This document shows positions 41,996 to 50,406 of a DNA stretch of 64,000 bases, one piece after another. Source of the stretch: an uncultured Acidobacteriaceae bacterium (GTDB lineage: Bacteria; Acidobacteriota; Terriglobia; Terriglobales; Acidobacteriaceae); NCBI GenBank assembly GCA_937879855.1, contig CALFMO010000016.1, positions 1 to 64,000 of the forward strand. The letters are read 5' to 3'. The position numbers and the translations under genes are program-made. The notes below the pieces were generated by a model. It made no database searches. It was given only the letters and a program-made list of their open reading frames with translations, and was not told where the DNA came from. Within the stretch, counting starts at the first letter, position 1. The number at the start of each line of letters is the position of its first letter.

Positions 41996-42140
41996 AGGGT
42001 TCAAGGTCGCGTCGAGTCTCGGCGCAAAGTTGTTCCCCAGGCAGATGTTCCTGAGGCTAAAGACAATGGTTGAATTTCACGAGTGCCGATCCTTAATCGG
42101 TAACGAGATTTCCTGAGAGTTCGCTCTGACCTAGCCGCCA

Positions 42141-42156
42141 TAGCAAACGCTTACAA
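42141..42156 (+). promoter_or_regulatory. LacI operator O2, upstream of the GH127 promoter
   Basis: TAGCAAACGCTTACAA: left half AGCAAACG matches the inverse of the CGTTTGCT half of the other sites, right half matches the G-TT-C positions. Upstream of the -35; its centre is 65 bp from O1, close to six helical turns. Confidence 0.5.
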
Positions 42157-42161
42157 ACTTC

Positions 42162-42191
42162 TTGACACATGCTTGCAGCTGGGGCTATAAC
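42162..42191 (+). promoter_or_regulatory. Promoter of the GH127 gene
   Basis: -35 TTGACA (42162-42167) and -10 TATAAC (42186-42191) with an 18-bp spacer. It starts transcription about 42198, just before operator O1. A 6-bp hairpin (CCCCGG-cgactatta-CCGGGG, 42234-42254) lies in the leader. Confidence 0.68.
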
Positions 42192-42205
42192 GCGTTCTGC
42201 CAACT

Positions 42206-42221
42206 GAGAAATCGTTTGCTC
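42206..42221 (+). promoter_or_regulatory. LacI operator O1, downstream of the GH127 promoter
   Basis: GAGAAATCGTTTGCTC, a 16-bp imperfect palindrome centred on CG (six of eight half-site positions symmetric). Shared almost exactly with the site upstream of araB. Placed just after the predicted transcription start, as expected for repression. Confidence 0.6.
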
Positions 42222-42318
42222 GCTGCAAAGCATCCCCGGCGACTATTACCGGGGCCAGGTCTTTCTCGCGGCATTTAGCACTGTCGTATAGCTGCCGTTC
42301 TTGAATTGGGGTAAATCC

Positions 42319-44391
42319 ATGACCGAAAACAGAAATCTCTCGCGGAGACAATTTGTGGCCTCGGCGATCTCGGTAGCGGCTGCGTCGTCGCTGCCGGTTC
42401 AGACAGCATTCGGTGAGGTGACCCCGAGTGGACGAGCAACGTCTCAGACCGAGGTTACGCTGACGGATTCGCCGAACTGGAAGGATCAAGGCGTCGAAAA
42501 TCTCGCAAAGTCGCCCCATGCCAAGTTGCGCGATATTCCCGTGCACGCTGTGACCATCACTGGTGGTTTTTGGGGGCCGCGCCGCGAGATTAATGCGACC
42601 AGAAGTATTCCCACCATGCACGACCTGCTGGAATCCAATGGCCGCATGAATAACTTTCGCCGATTGGTGGGCAAGAGCAGCGCTGCGCAGACCGGGCCTG
42701 TATATTCCGACTCCGATGCTTACAAGTGGACCGAGGCGGTTGGGTTTGTGCTGCAGTCGGGCGATCGTCCTGAGCTGCGTGCCAGCGCCGCGAAACTTAT
42801 CGATGAAGTCGTCGCCGTCCAGGAATCCAACGGTTATTTGAACACCTATTATCAGGATGACCGCAAGTCTCTGCGAATGACTCCGCAAACGCAAACAACG
42901 GGCCATGAGTTGTACAACATCGGGCACATGCTGCAGGGTGCCATCGCCTACTATCGCGCGACGGGCGATCGCAAGCTCCTCGATGCCGGCATTCGTTTTG
43001 TCGATGATTTCTTGATCCCAAATTACGGTCCGGCTCCGAAGAAGCCCATTGTCTCGGGGCATCCCGAAATTGAAATGGGTTTGATCGAACTCTACCGAAT
43101 TACCGGTGACAAGCGTCAACTCGATCTTGCAGGCTACATTCTGCAGGGAGACTCGCGCATAGAGTTGCCCGAGCGCCGCACGATTTATATGTTCAGCGGC
43201 ACTCCCTTTACGGTGCGAGCCAAGATGCAGGGACACGCGGTTCGGGCAATGTACGCCTGTTGCGGCGCCACCGACTATTTCATGGAGACCGGGGATCAGG
43301 CCTATTGGCAAACTTTGGATCGGCTGTGGAACGACACGACTGCCACGAAGATGTATGTCACCGGTGGTGTTGGTTCACGGTCCGATGGGGAAGCGTTTGG
43401 CGACGCCTACGAGTTACCGAACTTCCGCGCCTATGGCGAAAGTTGCGCCGCTATCGGCAACATGATGTGGAACTGGCGCATGCTGGCCGTCACCGGAGAC
43501 GCAAAGTATACGGATGTAATGGAACGGGCTTTGTATAACGGAATCAACTCCGGGATGTCGCTGGACGGCACGCTCTATTGCTACCGCAACCCGTTGGCTT
43601 TTGATCCGTCTACGGGAGATAAGATACGGAACACGTGGTACGACACGACCTGCTGTCCGCCAAACCTCGAACGAACCTTTGGATCACTCCCCGGATATTT
43701 CTATAGCACCAGCGCGGACGGAATCTATGCGCACCTCTACGACAATTCCGAACTGAACTGGCACCTGGAAAATGGCATTGGCCTGAAGGTTACGCAGAAG
43801 ACGAATTATCCCTGGGACGGTGGCGTGGAAATCACGGTCGCTCCTGCCGAACCTTCCGATTTTACTTTCTATCTCCGAATTCCAGGCTGGGCTGACCACG
43901 CGCAGGTAGCGGTCAATTCAAAAGTCGTAAGCGGTGCGACGCCGGGACAATACCTCCCGATCCGTCGCCGCTGGGCTTCGGGTGACGTGATTCAACTAAA
44001 GATGGAGGTCATGCCCCAGGTAATTGAGGCGAATCCTCGCGTGGCCGACGACACCGGGCGCGTTGCGATCCAGCGTGGCCCGCTCATTTATTGTCTGGAG
44101 GAAATCGATCAACCCAGCGGCGTGTCATTGTCCGATGTCGCGGTGAATCCTGGACGCCAACCAGCAGAACAATTTCACAGCGAGTTCAGGAGGGACCTGC
44201 TCGGAGGCATGGTTGTGCTTCATCACACGGGCGCAATGTTCGAGCGGGGAGCATCGGAGAAGAAACTTTACTCGCGCTATAGCAGGGAAGAGAAAACGCG
44301 CAACGTTCCGCTGACTTTCATTCCGTACTATGCCTGGGCAAACCGGGACGCAACCAGCATGCAGGTGTGGAATTTAGTTGTTCCCGCATAG
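42319..44391 (+). CDS. GH127 (DUF1680) glycoside hydrolase, Tat-exported
   Basis: A 690-residue enzyme of the beta-L-arabinofuranosidase family. Twin-arginine leader (SRRQFVASAISVAAASSLPVQTAFG, about 8-33), then an (alpha/alpha) barrel with YACCGATDYFMETGDQ, FRAYGESCAAIGNMMWNWRM (Glu374 and Cys376 in the zinc site) and the nucleophile segment TTCCPPNLER with Cys445-Cys446. The CCPPN Cys is the catalytic nucleophile in the characterised family member. Start ATG 42319 with GGGGTAA. Convergent with the GH39 gene. The promoter has two LacI operators. Likely cleaves L-arabinofuranosyl oligosaccharides. Confidence 0.9.
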   Translation: MTENRNLSRRQFVASAISVAAASSLPVQTAFGEVTPSGRATSQTEVTLTDSPNWKDQGVENLAKSPHAKLRDIPVHAVTITGGFWGPRREINATRSIPTMHDLLESNGRMNNFRRLVGKSSAAQTGPVYSDSDAYKWTEAVGFVLQSGDRPELRASAAKLIDEVVAVQESNGYLNTYYQDDRKSLRMTPQTQTTGHELYNIGHMLQGAIAYYRATGDRKLLDAGIRFVDDFLIPNYGPAPKKPIVSGHPEIEMGLIELYRITGDKRQLDLAGYILQGDSRIELPERRTIYMFSGTPFTVRAKMQGHAVRAMYACCGATDYFMETGDQAYWQTLDRLWNDTTATKMYVTGGVGSRSDGEAFGDAYELPNFRAYGESCAAIGNMMWNWRMLAVTGDAKYTDVMERALYNGINSGMSLDGTLYCYRNPLAFDPSTGDKIRNTWYDTTCCPPNLERTFGSLPGYFYSTSADGIYAHLYDNSELNWHLENGIGLKVTQKTNYPWDGGVEITVAPAEPSDFTFYLRIPGWADHAQVAVNSKVVSGATPGQYLPIRRRWASGDVIQLKMEVMPQVIEANPRVADDTGRVAIQRGPLIYCLEEIDQPSGVSLSDVAVNPGRQPAEQFHSEFRRDLLGGMVVLHHTGAMFERGASEKKLYSRYSREEKTRNVPLTFIPYYAWANRDATSMQVWNLVVPA

Positions 44392-44403
44392 GTGGCGCAA
44401 GAA

Positions 44404-46095
44404 TTACCACGCGAGGCGCAGCAGGGAAAGGCCTTGCCGAGGCAATGTCAAGTGTAGGTGGAGGGCACCCCGCTGGATTTCCATCCATGCAGGTGAGGTC
44501 AGTGGCTGCAGTTGTCCCGCCTGTTGTAGTCTCTCGTACTCGCTTGAAGAGGGCGATTGCGGCGAGCCCATCTCCTTCCATGCGGTGAATGCATTGCTGT
44601 GGTCGGAGTCTATTCGGAAATGCTCGAGCAGGCCGCGCGTCGCGTTCGACGGCAAGCCAGTTATTTCCAAGTCGACGGGAACGGCAGGGACGGGAACATC
44701 GTCGTCGTGATAGTTCCACACCAGGATTTCGATCTCTCGATCCTTGCGGGTCGCGATCGCGTTGATGTCAGGTAGGGCGCGTACTCCGGCCTGAACAACT
44801 TCGTTTGTTGCCAGGGCGGCTGAGCTTGTGACTTTCACACGATCGTTGCCCAGAAGTCCCAACATGCGGAAGGCGTTTAGAACAGGCTTGTCTACCCCGT
44901 TTGTTGCGAGCTCGCGGAAACCGGCGAAGTAAGGCTGGTCCTCGAACTCAAAGGCCCAGGTAACCGCTCCCATAAAATTGATGTGCTCCTGCTGCGCCAA
45001 CGGCCAGATATTGTTAAGCACCTCGACGGTGTAGGCCGCGTACAAAGGTCCGTTGCGATACAGATTCTGTGGAAGTTTCTGCGCAGAACACGCCGCACAA
45101 CCTTCCGGATCTGACTCTCCCAAAATAATCGGAGTCTGCCGCCTCTCGGGAAACGATGCCACGATCTGGAATCCCCGCTCGATCGCCGTCAGTTGACGGC
45201 TGATTCCCATTTGCACGTGGTCACCCTGCCAAGTCGGAGAACCTTTCGGATGAAAGCTGATGAAGTTGAGGCGCGATCCAATCTTACCGTTTGCGTAATT
45301 TTTCTCGTGCGCGCAATGTTGCAGGAATGCGCGGAGAAAGTCTGCTGCTTTGGCGTTGCCGGGGCCAGTCGAATCAGGCCCTCCGATCCTCGCGGCCGGA
45401 AGTGCCCGCAGAACGGCGTCGACGGTAAAGTCATAAAGCTTGAAATATCCTTCCGGGGTTCCTTTCCAGTATCCGATGTCGGGTTCATTCCATACTTCCC
45501 ACAACCAGGTCCTCGTCTCAGCCTCGCCGTAGCGTTCGCGCAGATGGTGAACGAACTGAAAGACAAGTTCCGACCATTTCTGGTAATCCTTGGGCGGATA
45601 GGCCCATCCCGTGTAGATGTCGCTGCGCGGAAAGTCGTGACGATAAGGCTCGGGGTGAGTGGAAAGCGCTTCCGGCATGAATCCGATTTCGACCAACGGC
45701 TTGATTCGGGCGGCATAGTAGGTGTCGAAAATCTGGTCCAGGATGACCCAACTGTAAATTGGATGACCGGAGGAGTCTTCGGTGTAGACGTTGGTCGATC
45801 CCCATTTGAGGGAGGCCGATCCATCACCACTGGTTAGCAGATTATGTGTCCGCACGTATGCCGGGGTGGCGTTCGCCGCTGCTAATTCTCCGAGCAGTTT
45901 CTTACCATTGGGGGCGTAGGTGTAGTTGGGCTCGTCGTAGCCGAAGAAATTCCAGATGGGGGAAATTGGTCCCTCAGATTGGTCGACCTGCACTTTGATA
46001 TTGACGTTTTGCGGCGCTGGCTGTGGCCAGCATCGTTGACTGGCCAGAAAACTGGCCAAAAATATGAGAACAGCAACGAGTTTCTGAGACCGCAT
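44404..46095 (-). CDS. GH39 glycoside hydrolase (beta-xylosidase-like)
   Basis: A 563-residue exported enzyme of clan A. Signal peptide MRSQKLVAVLIFLASFLASQRCW, then a (beta/alpha)8 domain: acid/base Glu204 in EVWNEPDIGYW, nucleophile Glu327 in PIILGESDPEG, and a C-terminal beta domain. The WNEPD and xGESDPEG pair and the GxDSTGPGN block are those of GH39 xylosidases. ATG 46095 has GAGGAG just before; a longer start 46119 would overlap the araB stop by 4 bp (ATGA). Substrate, xylo- or arabino-oligosaccharide, inferred from araB in the same transcript. Confidence 0.88.
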   Translation of the reverse strand: MRSQKLVAVLIFLASFLASQRCWPQPAPQNVNIKVQVDQSEGPISPIWNFFGYDEPNYTYAPNGKKLLGELAAANATPAYVRTHNLLTSGDGSASLKWGSTNVYTEDSSGHPIYSWVILDQIFDTYYAARIKPLVEIGFMPEALSTHPEPYRHDFPRSDIYTGWAYPPKDYQKWSELVFQFVHHLRERYGEAETRTWLWEVWNEPDIGYWKGTPEGYFKLYDFTVDAVLRALPAARIGGPDSTGPGNAKAADFLRAFLQHCAHEKNYANGKIGSRLNFISFHPKGSPTWQGDHVQMGISRQLTAIERGFQIVASFPERRQTPIILGESDPEGCAACSAQKLPQNLYRNGPLYAAYTVEVLNNIWPLAQQEHINFMGAVTWAFEFEDQPYFAGFRELATNGVDKPVLNAFRMLGLLGNDRVKVTSSAALATNEVVQAGVRALPDINAIATRKDREIEILVWNYHDDDVPVPAVPVDLEITGLPSNATRGLLEHFRIDSDHSNAFTAWKEMGSPQSPSSSEYERLQQAGQLQPLTSPAWMEIQRGALHLHLTLPRQGLSLLRLAW

Positions 46096-46115
46096 TGCTG
46101 CTCCTCGTTTGCGCC

Positions 46116-47699
46116 TCACTGCTCTTTCTTGCTTGCCATAGAAGCCGCCACCGCGATCAATGTCGGAAGAATCTCGCCCAAACCGTCGGCGCCTCGCTGT
46201 CCCAGCGCGAAATACAACTTGCTATATAAGGGGTACAGGCGGTCGTAGGTGCGCTGCGCAGAAGCTTCCGGCAAGAATGTTCGATTCGAAGGGCAAATCT
46301 TGTCTTGTGCTTCTTCAATCGTTTTGAACGTGCCAGCAGCCAGGAAAGCAAAGATCGCCGATCCCAGGCTGACCACGCTCTTGCTTGGAACCAGCACCGG
46401 ACGTCCCAGCACGCTGGCATACACCTGGTTCAGCACGTCATTCTTCTGAGGGATGCCGCCCGCATTGATTACGCGTTTGACTCTTACTTCGTGCCCAGCC
46501 ATGCGGTCGAGAATTACTCGGGTGTGAAACGCAGTGCCTTCGATCGCTGCGAAAAGTTCGTCCTGGGCCGTACTCTGTAAGTTCCATCCCAGGGTGACGC
46601 CACGCAGGTTGGGGTTCACCAGCACTGTGCGATCGCCGTTGTCCCAGGTCAGGCGCAGCAAGCCAGTTTGCCCGGCGCGATAGTTCTCGAGACCAGCGCT
46701 TAGGGTGTTTACATCGGTGCCGGCGCGGGAAGCGATTGCGCTGAATATATCTCCGACGGCGGAGAGGCCAGCTTCGATTCCCGTGCGCAGAGGATGCACG
46801 CTGCCGTGGACGACGCCGCAAACTCCGGGCACAAGGTTTACCGACGGAGTGATACCAATGATGCAAGTCGAAGTCCCGATGACGTTCACCATGTCATCGG
46901 TCCTGCAGCCTGCGCCGATTGCATCCCAGTGCGCGTCGAAAGCGCCCACAGGAATTGGTATGCCGGCCTCTAGCCCCAATTTCTCAGCCCATTCGGGAGA
47001 GAGCTTGCCCGCGATCTGGTCCGATGTGGAGTACTTTCCATCCAACTTCTCGCGGACGCCCTTCAACAGAGGGTCCACCTTGACCAGAAAACTCTCCGGC
47101 GGAAGGCCGCCCAGTTGTGCGTTCCACAGCCACTTGTGTCCCATGGCGCAGACACTGCGCTTCACTTTTTTGGGATCGACGATGCCACACAGGGTGGCCG
47201 CAACCATGTCGCAATGTTCGAAGGCGGAAACAAAGTCCGAACGCTTCTCTGGGTTGTGACGAAGCCAGTGCAGAAGTTTCGAAAACCCCCACTCCGAGGA
47301 GTAGACGCCGCCGCACCAGTCAATGGCTTGCAGGTGCTCCCGGTGAGCGGCTTCGGTGATTTCTGCGGCCTCACCTTTCGCCCGGTGATCACACCACAAG
47401 TAATACTCGCCTAGCGGTTGAAGATTTTTGCCGACCGGAATTACAGAGGAACCCGTGGTATCGAGCGCGATGGCCTTAACTTGGCTTCCGGAGATGCCGG
47501 CCTTCTTCAGGACCTCGCGAGTGGCCGAAGCCAGCGCGCGCATGTGATCGTCATGGGATTGGGTCGCATATTCTGGATCTTCGCGCTTACGGTGCAGCGG
47601 GTACTCGGCAACCGCGGATTCGAGCAACCCGCGTTCGCTGTCGACAAGAGACACACGAACACTCAGCGTGCCGAAGTCGACGCCCGCGACAATGGCCAT
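46116..47699 (-). CDS. araB: Ribulokinase
   Basis: L-ribulose to L-ribulose-5-phosphate, second step of L-arabinose catabolism. The 527-residue FGGY kinase starts MAIVAGVDFGTLSVRVSLVD; the GTLSVRV phosphate loop, the TTGSSVIPV strand, the WCGGVYSSEWGFSKLLHWL block and the C-terminal INAGGIPQKND/GSAIFAFLAAG segment identify AraB. ATG 47699 has GGAG before it (frame opens further upstream). araA, araD and the transport genes are not in the window. A LacI operator lies 95 bp upstream. GH39 follows in the same transcript. Confidence 0.95.
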   Translation of the reverse strand: MAIVAGVDFGTLSVRVSLVDSERGLLESAVAEYPLHRKREDPEYATQSHDDHMRALASATREVLKKAGISGSQVKAIALDTTGSSVIPVGKNLQPLGEYYLWCDHRAKGEAAEITEAAHREHLQAIDWCGGVYSSEWGFSKLLHWLRHNPEKRSDFVSAFEHCDMVAATLCGIVDPKKVKRSVCAMGHKWLWNAQLGGLPPESFLVKVDPLLKGVREKLDGKYSTSDQIAGKLSPEWAEKLGLEAGIPIPVGAFDAHWDAIGAGCRTDDMVNVIGTSTCIIGITPSVNLVPGVCGVVHGSVHPLRTGIEAGLSAVGDIFSAIASRAGTDVNTLSAGLENYRAGQTGLLRLTWDNGDRTVLVNPNLRGVTLGWNLQSTAQDELFAAIEGTAFHTRVILDRMAGHEVRVKRVINAGGIPQKNDVLNQVYASVLGRPVLVPSKSVVSLGSAIFAFLAAGTFKTIEEAQDKICPSNRTFLPEASAQRTYDRLYPLYSKLYFALGQRGADGLGEILPTLIAVAASMASKKEQ

Positions 47700-47793
47700 C
47701 AGCAGACTCCGTGATCGAGTGTGTGGTTGCCAGATGCTGCGCTGAAAGTTTTCAAAGGAGCGTCCGCGAACCGAGGCGTCATGAAGCAAAACA

Positions 47794-47809
47794 GAGTAAT
47801 CGTTTGCTC
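47794..47809 (-). promoter_or_regulatory. LacI operator upstream of araB
   Basis: Plus-strand GAGTAATCGTTTGCTC: 14 of 16 bases are identical to O1 of the GH127 promoter, the differences being at two left-half positions. Located 95 bp before the araB ATG. No convincing -35/-10 is seen next to it. Confidence 0.6.
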
Positions 47810-47923
47810 AATTGCGCAGACCAGACTATTCCCATGCGGTTTCAATTGCAACTTTCTTCGTGCGCCAACAAAGGAAATCTTCGCAGTGGAAAGAAGCGGA
47901 ATGCCAAAAACTTCCATTCGTTT

Positions 47924-48991
47924 CTAACGCAATGCCGCAGCCGGTTTTTTGCGAGATGCCTTCGTGTTGGAGGACTCGGTGGAATTCCTTCCAGAAGGGG
48001 CCAGAGCGGTGGAACGCCGAAGCACCAAACTGGTGTTAAGCTCGTATTTCTGCGGCTCGCGTGAGGAGGAATCGCGCTCCACCTCGTTCAATAGGGCATG
48101 GAAAGCGATCCGAGCCAGTTCACGTTGCGACATCTCAACCGTCGTAAGCGGCGGAATCGTAAACTCGGTCAGACGAATATCGTCGAACCCTACCACAGAG
48201 AGATCATCAGGGATATCGATGTTCTGTTCATACGCTTCCCGCATGACGCCGATGGCGGTCATGTCGTTCGAGCACAAAACGGCGGTGGGCCGCTCATTCA
48301 AACTGTTGAGCTCCAGAAGAGCTTGCATCCCGCCCTCCATGCGATGATCTCCTATCACGATCAAGTCGGAAGGGAGACCGATTTCCGTCATGGCTGATTT
48401 GAAAGCGTCGCGCCTTGCGACGGCGGACTTCAGGTGCAGTGGCCCTGTAACAAAAGCGATGCGGGTATGCCGAAGGGCAGCGAGATGTTGGACAGCCTGG
48501 CGAATTCCGTTTTGATAGTTGATTCGAATGTTGGCGATTCCCGCAACATCCGGTCCTACGTCAACGAAAACTAGTGGAACCTTGCGAAAACGCAGGTGCT
48601 CGATCAGGGATTCTTCCATGCCGAAGGTAAGAATGGCCACTCCGTCCACGCGCCGCTCGATCATGCGCCGCACCGACGATTCCATTCGTTTCGGGTCATG
48701 CACCGTCGTGGTGATCAGAATCTCGTAGTTATTCTCGACTGCAAGATTCTCGAACGTCTGCACGATCTCGGGGAAGAATGGATTCGTGATCTCCGACACG
48801 ATCAATCCGAAGATGCGACTCCGGCCTAATACCAGGGCCCGAGCCTGCGTGTTGGGGTAGTATCCGAGTTCATCCACCACCTTCCACACGCGTTTGGCTA
48901 GCTGTGGATCGACCGTAGGAACACGGTTAATCGCTCGGGACACGGTGGCGGTGGAAACTTTTGCGCGCCGCGCAATCTCACGGATATCCAT
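47924..48991 (-). CDS. LacI-family regulator of the arabinose/GH genes
   Basis: A 355-residue regulator. N-terminal helix-turn-helix (MDIREIARRAKVSTATVSRAINR, then a hinge helix at RALVLGRSR), a type I periplasmic-binding-protein core (LIVSEITNPFFPEIVQTFE, FVDVGPDVAGIANIRINYQNG, GFDDIRLTEFTIPPLTTV) and a basic Lys/Ala tail. It is upstream of araB and in the same direction, with an operator copy on its own upstream DNA (49079-49094), so autoregulation is likely. The inducer, L-arabinose or an oligosaccharide, is not visible. Confidence 0.92.
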   Translation of the reverse strand: MDIREIARRAKVSTATVSRAINRVPTVDPQLAKRVWKVVDELGYYPNTQARALVLGRSRIFGLIVSEITNPFFPEIVQTFENLAVENNYEILITTTVHDPKRMESSVRRMIERRVDGVAILTFGMEESLIEHLRFRKVPLVFVDVGPDVAGIANIRINYQNGIRQAVQHLAALRHTRIAFVTGPLHLKSAVARRDAFKSAMTEIGLPSDLIVIGDHRMEGGMQALLELNSLNERPTAVLCSNDMTAIGVMREAYEQNIDIPDDLSVVGFDDIRLTEFTIPPLTTVEMSQRELARIAFHALLNEVERDSSSREPQKYELNTSLVLRRSTALAPSGRNSTESSNTKASRKKPAAALR

Positions 48992-49078
48992 AGGATGGTG
49001 AGGGAAAGCCTACAACCACCAGCATCTTAACATAGGCATGCTTGCCCACCTCGGGTTCCGCTTCTGAACCCGAATTTT

Positions 49079-49094
49079 GGGAAAACGTTTGCCA
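49079..49094 (-). promoter_or_regulatory. LacI operator upstream of the lacI gene
   Basis: GGGAAAACGTTTGCCA, the same CGTTTGC core with a near-symmetric left half, about 90 bp before the LacI start and after the stop of the dehydrogenase gene. Confidence 0.55.
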
Positions 49095-49132
49095 TGGCGA
49101 GCTTCCGGACTCCGACCTCGGCTGCCGCACAA

Positions 49133-50218
49133 TCACTGGTTTTGGCTATCGGTCGGAGCCACGGATATCTCGTGCGCAATGGCATTGCCCACGTCGCTGG
49201 TTCCCGCTTTACCACCGAGGTCCGGAGTGCGGACATCCGGTGTCGCCAGCACCCCTTCAAGAGCTCTTTCAATAGCCATTGCCGCCTTTGCTTCGCCCAG
49301 ATGACGCAACATCATTCCGCCAGACCAGATTTGAGCGATCGGGTTCGCGATGCCTTTGCCCGCAATGTCTGGAGCCGAACCGTGCACTGGCTCGAACATC
49401 GATGGATACTGTCGCTCCGGATTGAGGTTCGCTGAGGGAGCCAAGCCGATGGAGCCGACGACCGCAGCCGCGAGATCGGACAGGATATCTCCAAACAGAT
49501 TCGATCCCACGACTACATCAAACCAGTCGGGGTGTTGCACAAAGTGTGCTGACAAAATGTCGATGTGGTACTGATCGGTGCGAACGTCGGAGAAATTCCG
49601 GGCGACGAAAGAAAACCGTTCGTCCCAGAAGGGCATGGTGTGAATAATCCCATTCGATTTGGTCGCCGATGTGACATGGCGCTTGCGGCTTCGCGCCAAC
49701 TCGAAGGCGTAATGCATGATGCGGTCGCATCCGCGCTGGGTGAAGACCGTTTCCTGTATCGCCAGTTCGGCGTCAGTGCCGCGGTAGAGCCGGCCTCCAG
49801 CTTCGGAGTACTCCCCCTCATTATTTTCCCGAACGATGCAAATGTCGATCTGTCCCGGCGGAAATCCTTTGAGTGGCGAGTGGATGCCTGGGAGCAAACG
49901 CACCGGCCGCAGATTCACATATTGCTGAAATGCACGGCGGATGGGGATTAACAATCCCCACAGCGAAATATGATCGGGGACCCCGGGATATCCGACGGCG
50001 CCCAGATAGATGGCATCGAAATCCCGCAACTGATCGAGTCCGTCCGTGGGCATCATCCGACCCGACTTGAGATAGGTTTGGCAACTCCAGTCGAAATGGT
50101 GCCAGGAAAAGCCAATGTCAAAGCGGCGTCCGGCAGCTTCGAGAACGCGAAGGCCCTCGGGCACAACCTCGTGTCCAATGCCGTCCCCCTCAATGACTGC
50201 GATCTTATAGTTATTCAC
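49133..50218 (-). CDS. Tartrate-dehydrogenase/D-malate-dehydrogenase-type oxidoreductase
   Basis: A 361-residue member of the isocitrate/isopropylmalate dehydrogenase family. IAVIEGDGIGHEVVPEGLRVL, SGRMMPTDGLDQL, LWGLLIPIRRAFQQYVNLRPVR (substrate Arg set), CIVRENNEGEY, DVVVGSNLFGDILSDLAA (metal Asp set) and MFEPVHGSAPDIAGKGIANP are diagnostic; the LRxF-QYVNLRP and SGRMMP forms fit the tartrate (TtuC-like) branch better than LeuB. NAD and divalent metal dependent. Start GTG 50218 with GAGGAATC. Located between the regulator and the divergent fucosidase; role in sugar-acid oxidation is inferred. Confidence 0.88.
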   Translation of the reverse strand: MNNYKIAVIEGDGIGHEVVPEGLRVLEAAGRRFDIGFSWHHFDWSCQTYLKSGRMMPTDGLDQLRDFDAIYLGAVGYPGVPDHISLWGLLIPIRRAFQQYVNLRPVRLLPGIHSPLKGFPPGQIDICIVRENNEGEYSEAGGRLYRGTDAELAIQETVFTQRGCDRIMHYAFELARSRKRHVTSATKSNGIIHTMPFWDERFSFVARNFSDVRTDQYHIDILSAHFVQHPDWFDVVVGSNLFGDILSDLAAAVVGSIGLAPSANLNPERQYPSMFEPVHGSAPDIAGKGIANPIAQIWSGGMMLRHLGEAKAAMAIERALEGVLATPDVRTPDLGGKAGTSDVGNAIAHEISVAPTDSQNQ

Positions 50219-50406
50219 GATTCCTCACAGTCATTGTCTGGCGCAGGACGCAAGCGTGCCGCTGCATACGAGCTTCGGGTTCGCAGCGATTTTAATGTGC
50301 GCCCTGGCAGTTCCGCAAAAGTTGGCGCGGAGTGTTATGCTGCGCGCTGGCTAGTGGGAGTAACGGCATCCCGGCTGGTTGAGCCGGAACGTCGAGGAGA
50401 GAATCC

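Noticed and set aside
42151..43311. 386-codon minus-strand frame inside the GH127 gene and its promoter
   Set aside because: It lies antisense to a certain gene and lacks a ribosome-binding site and family pattern.
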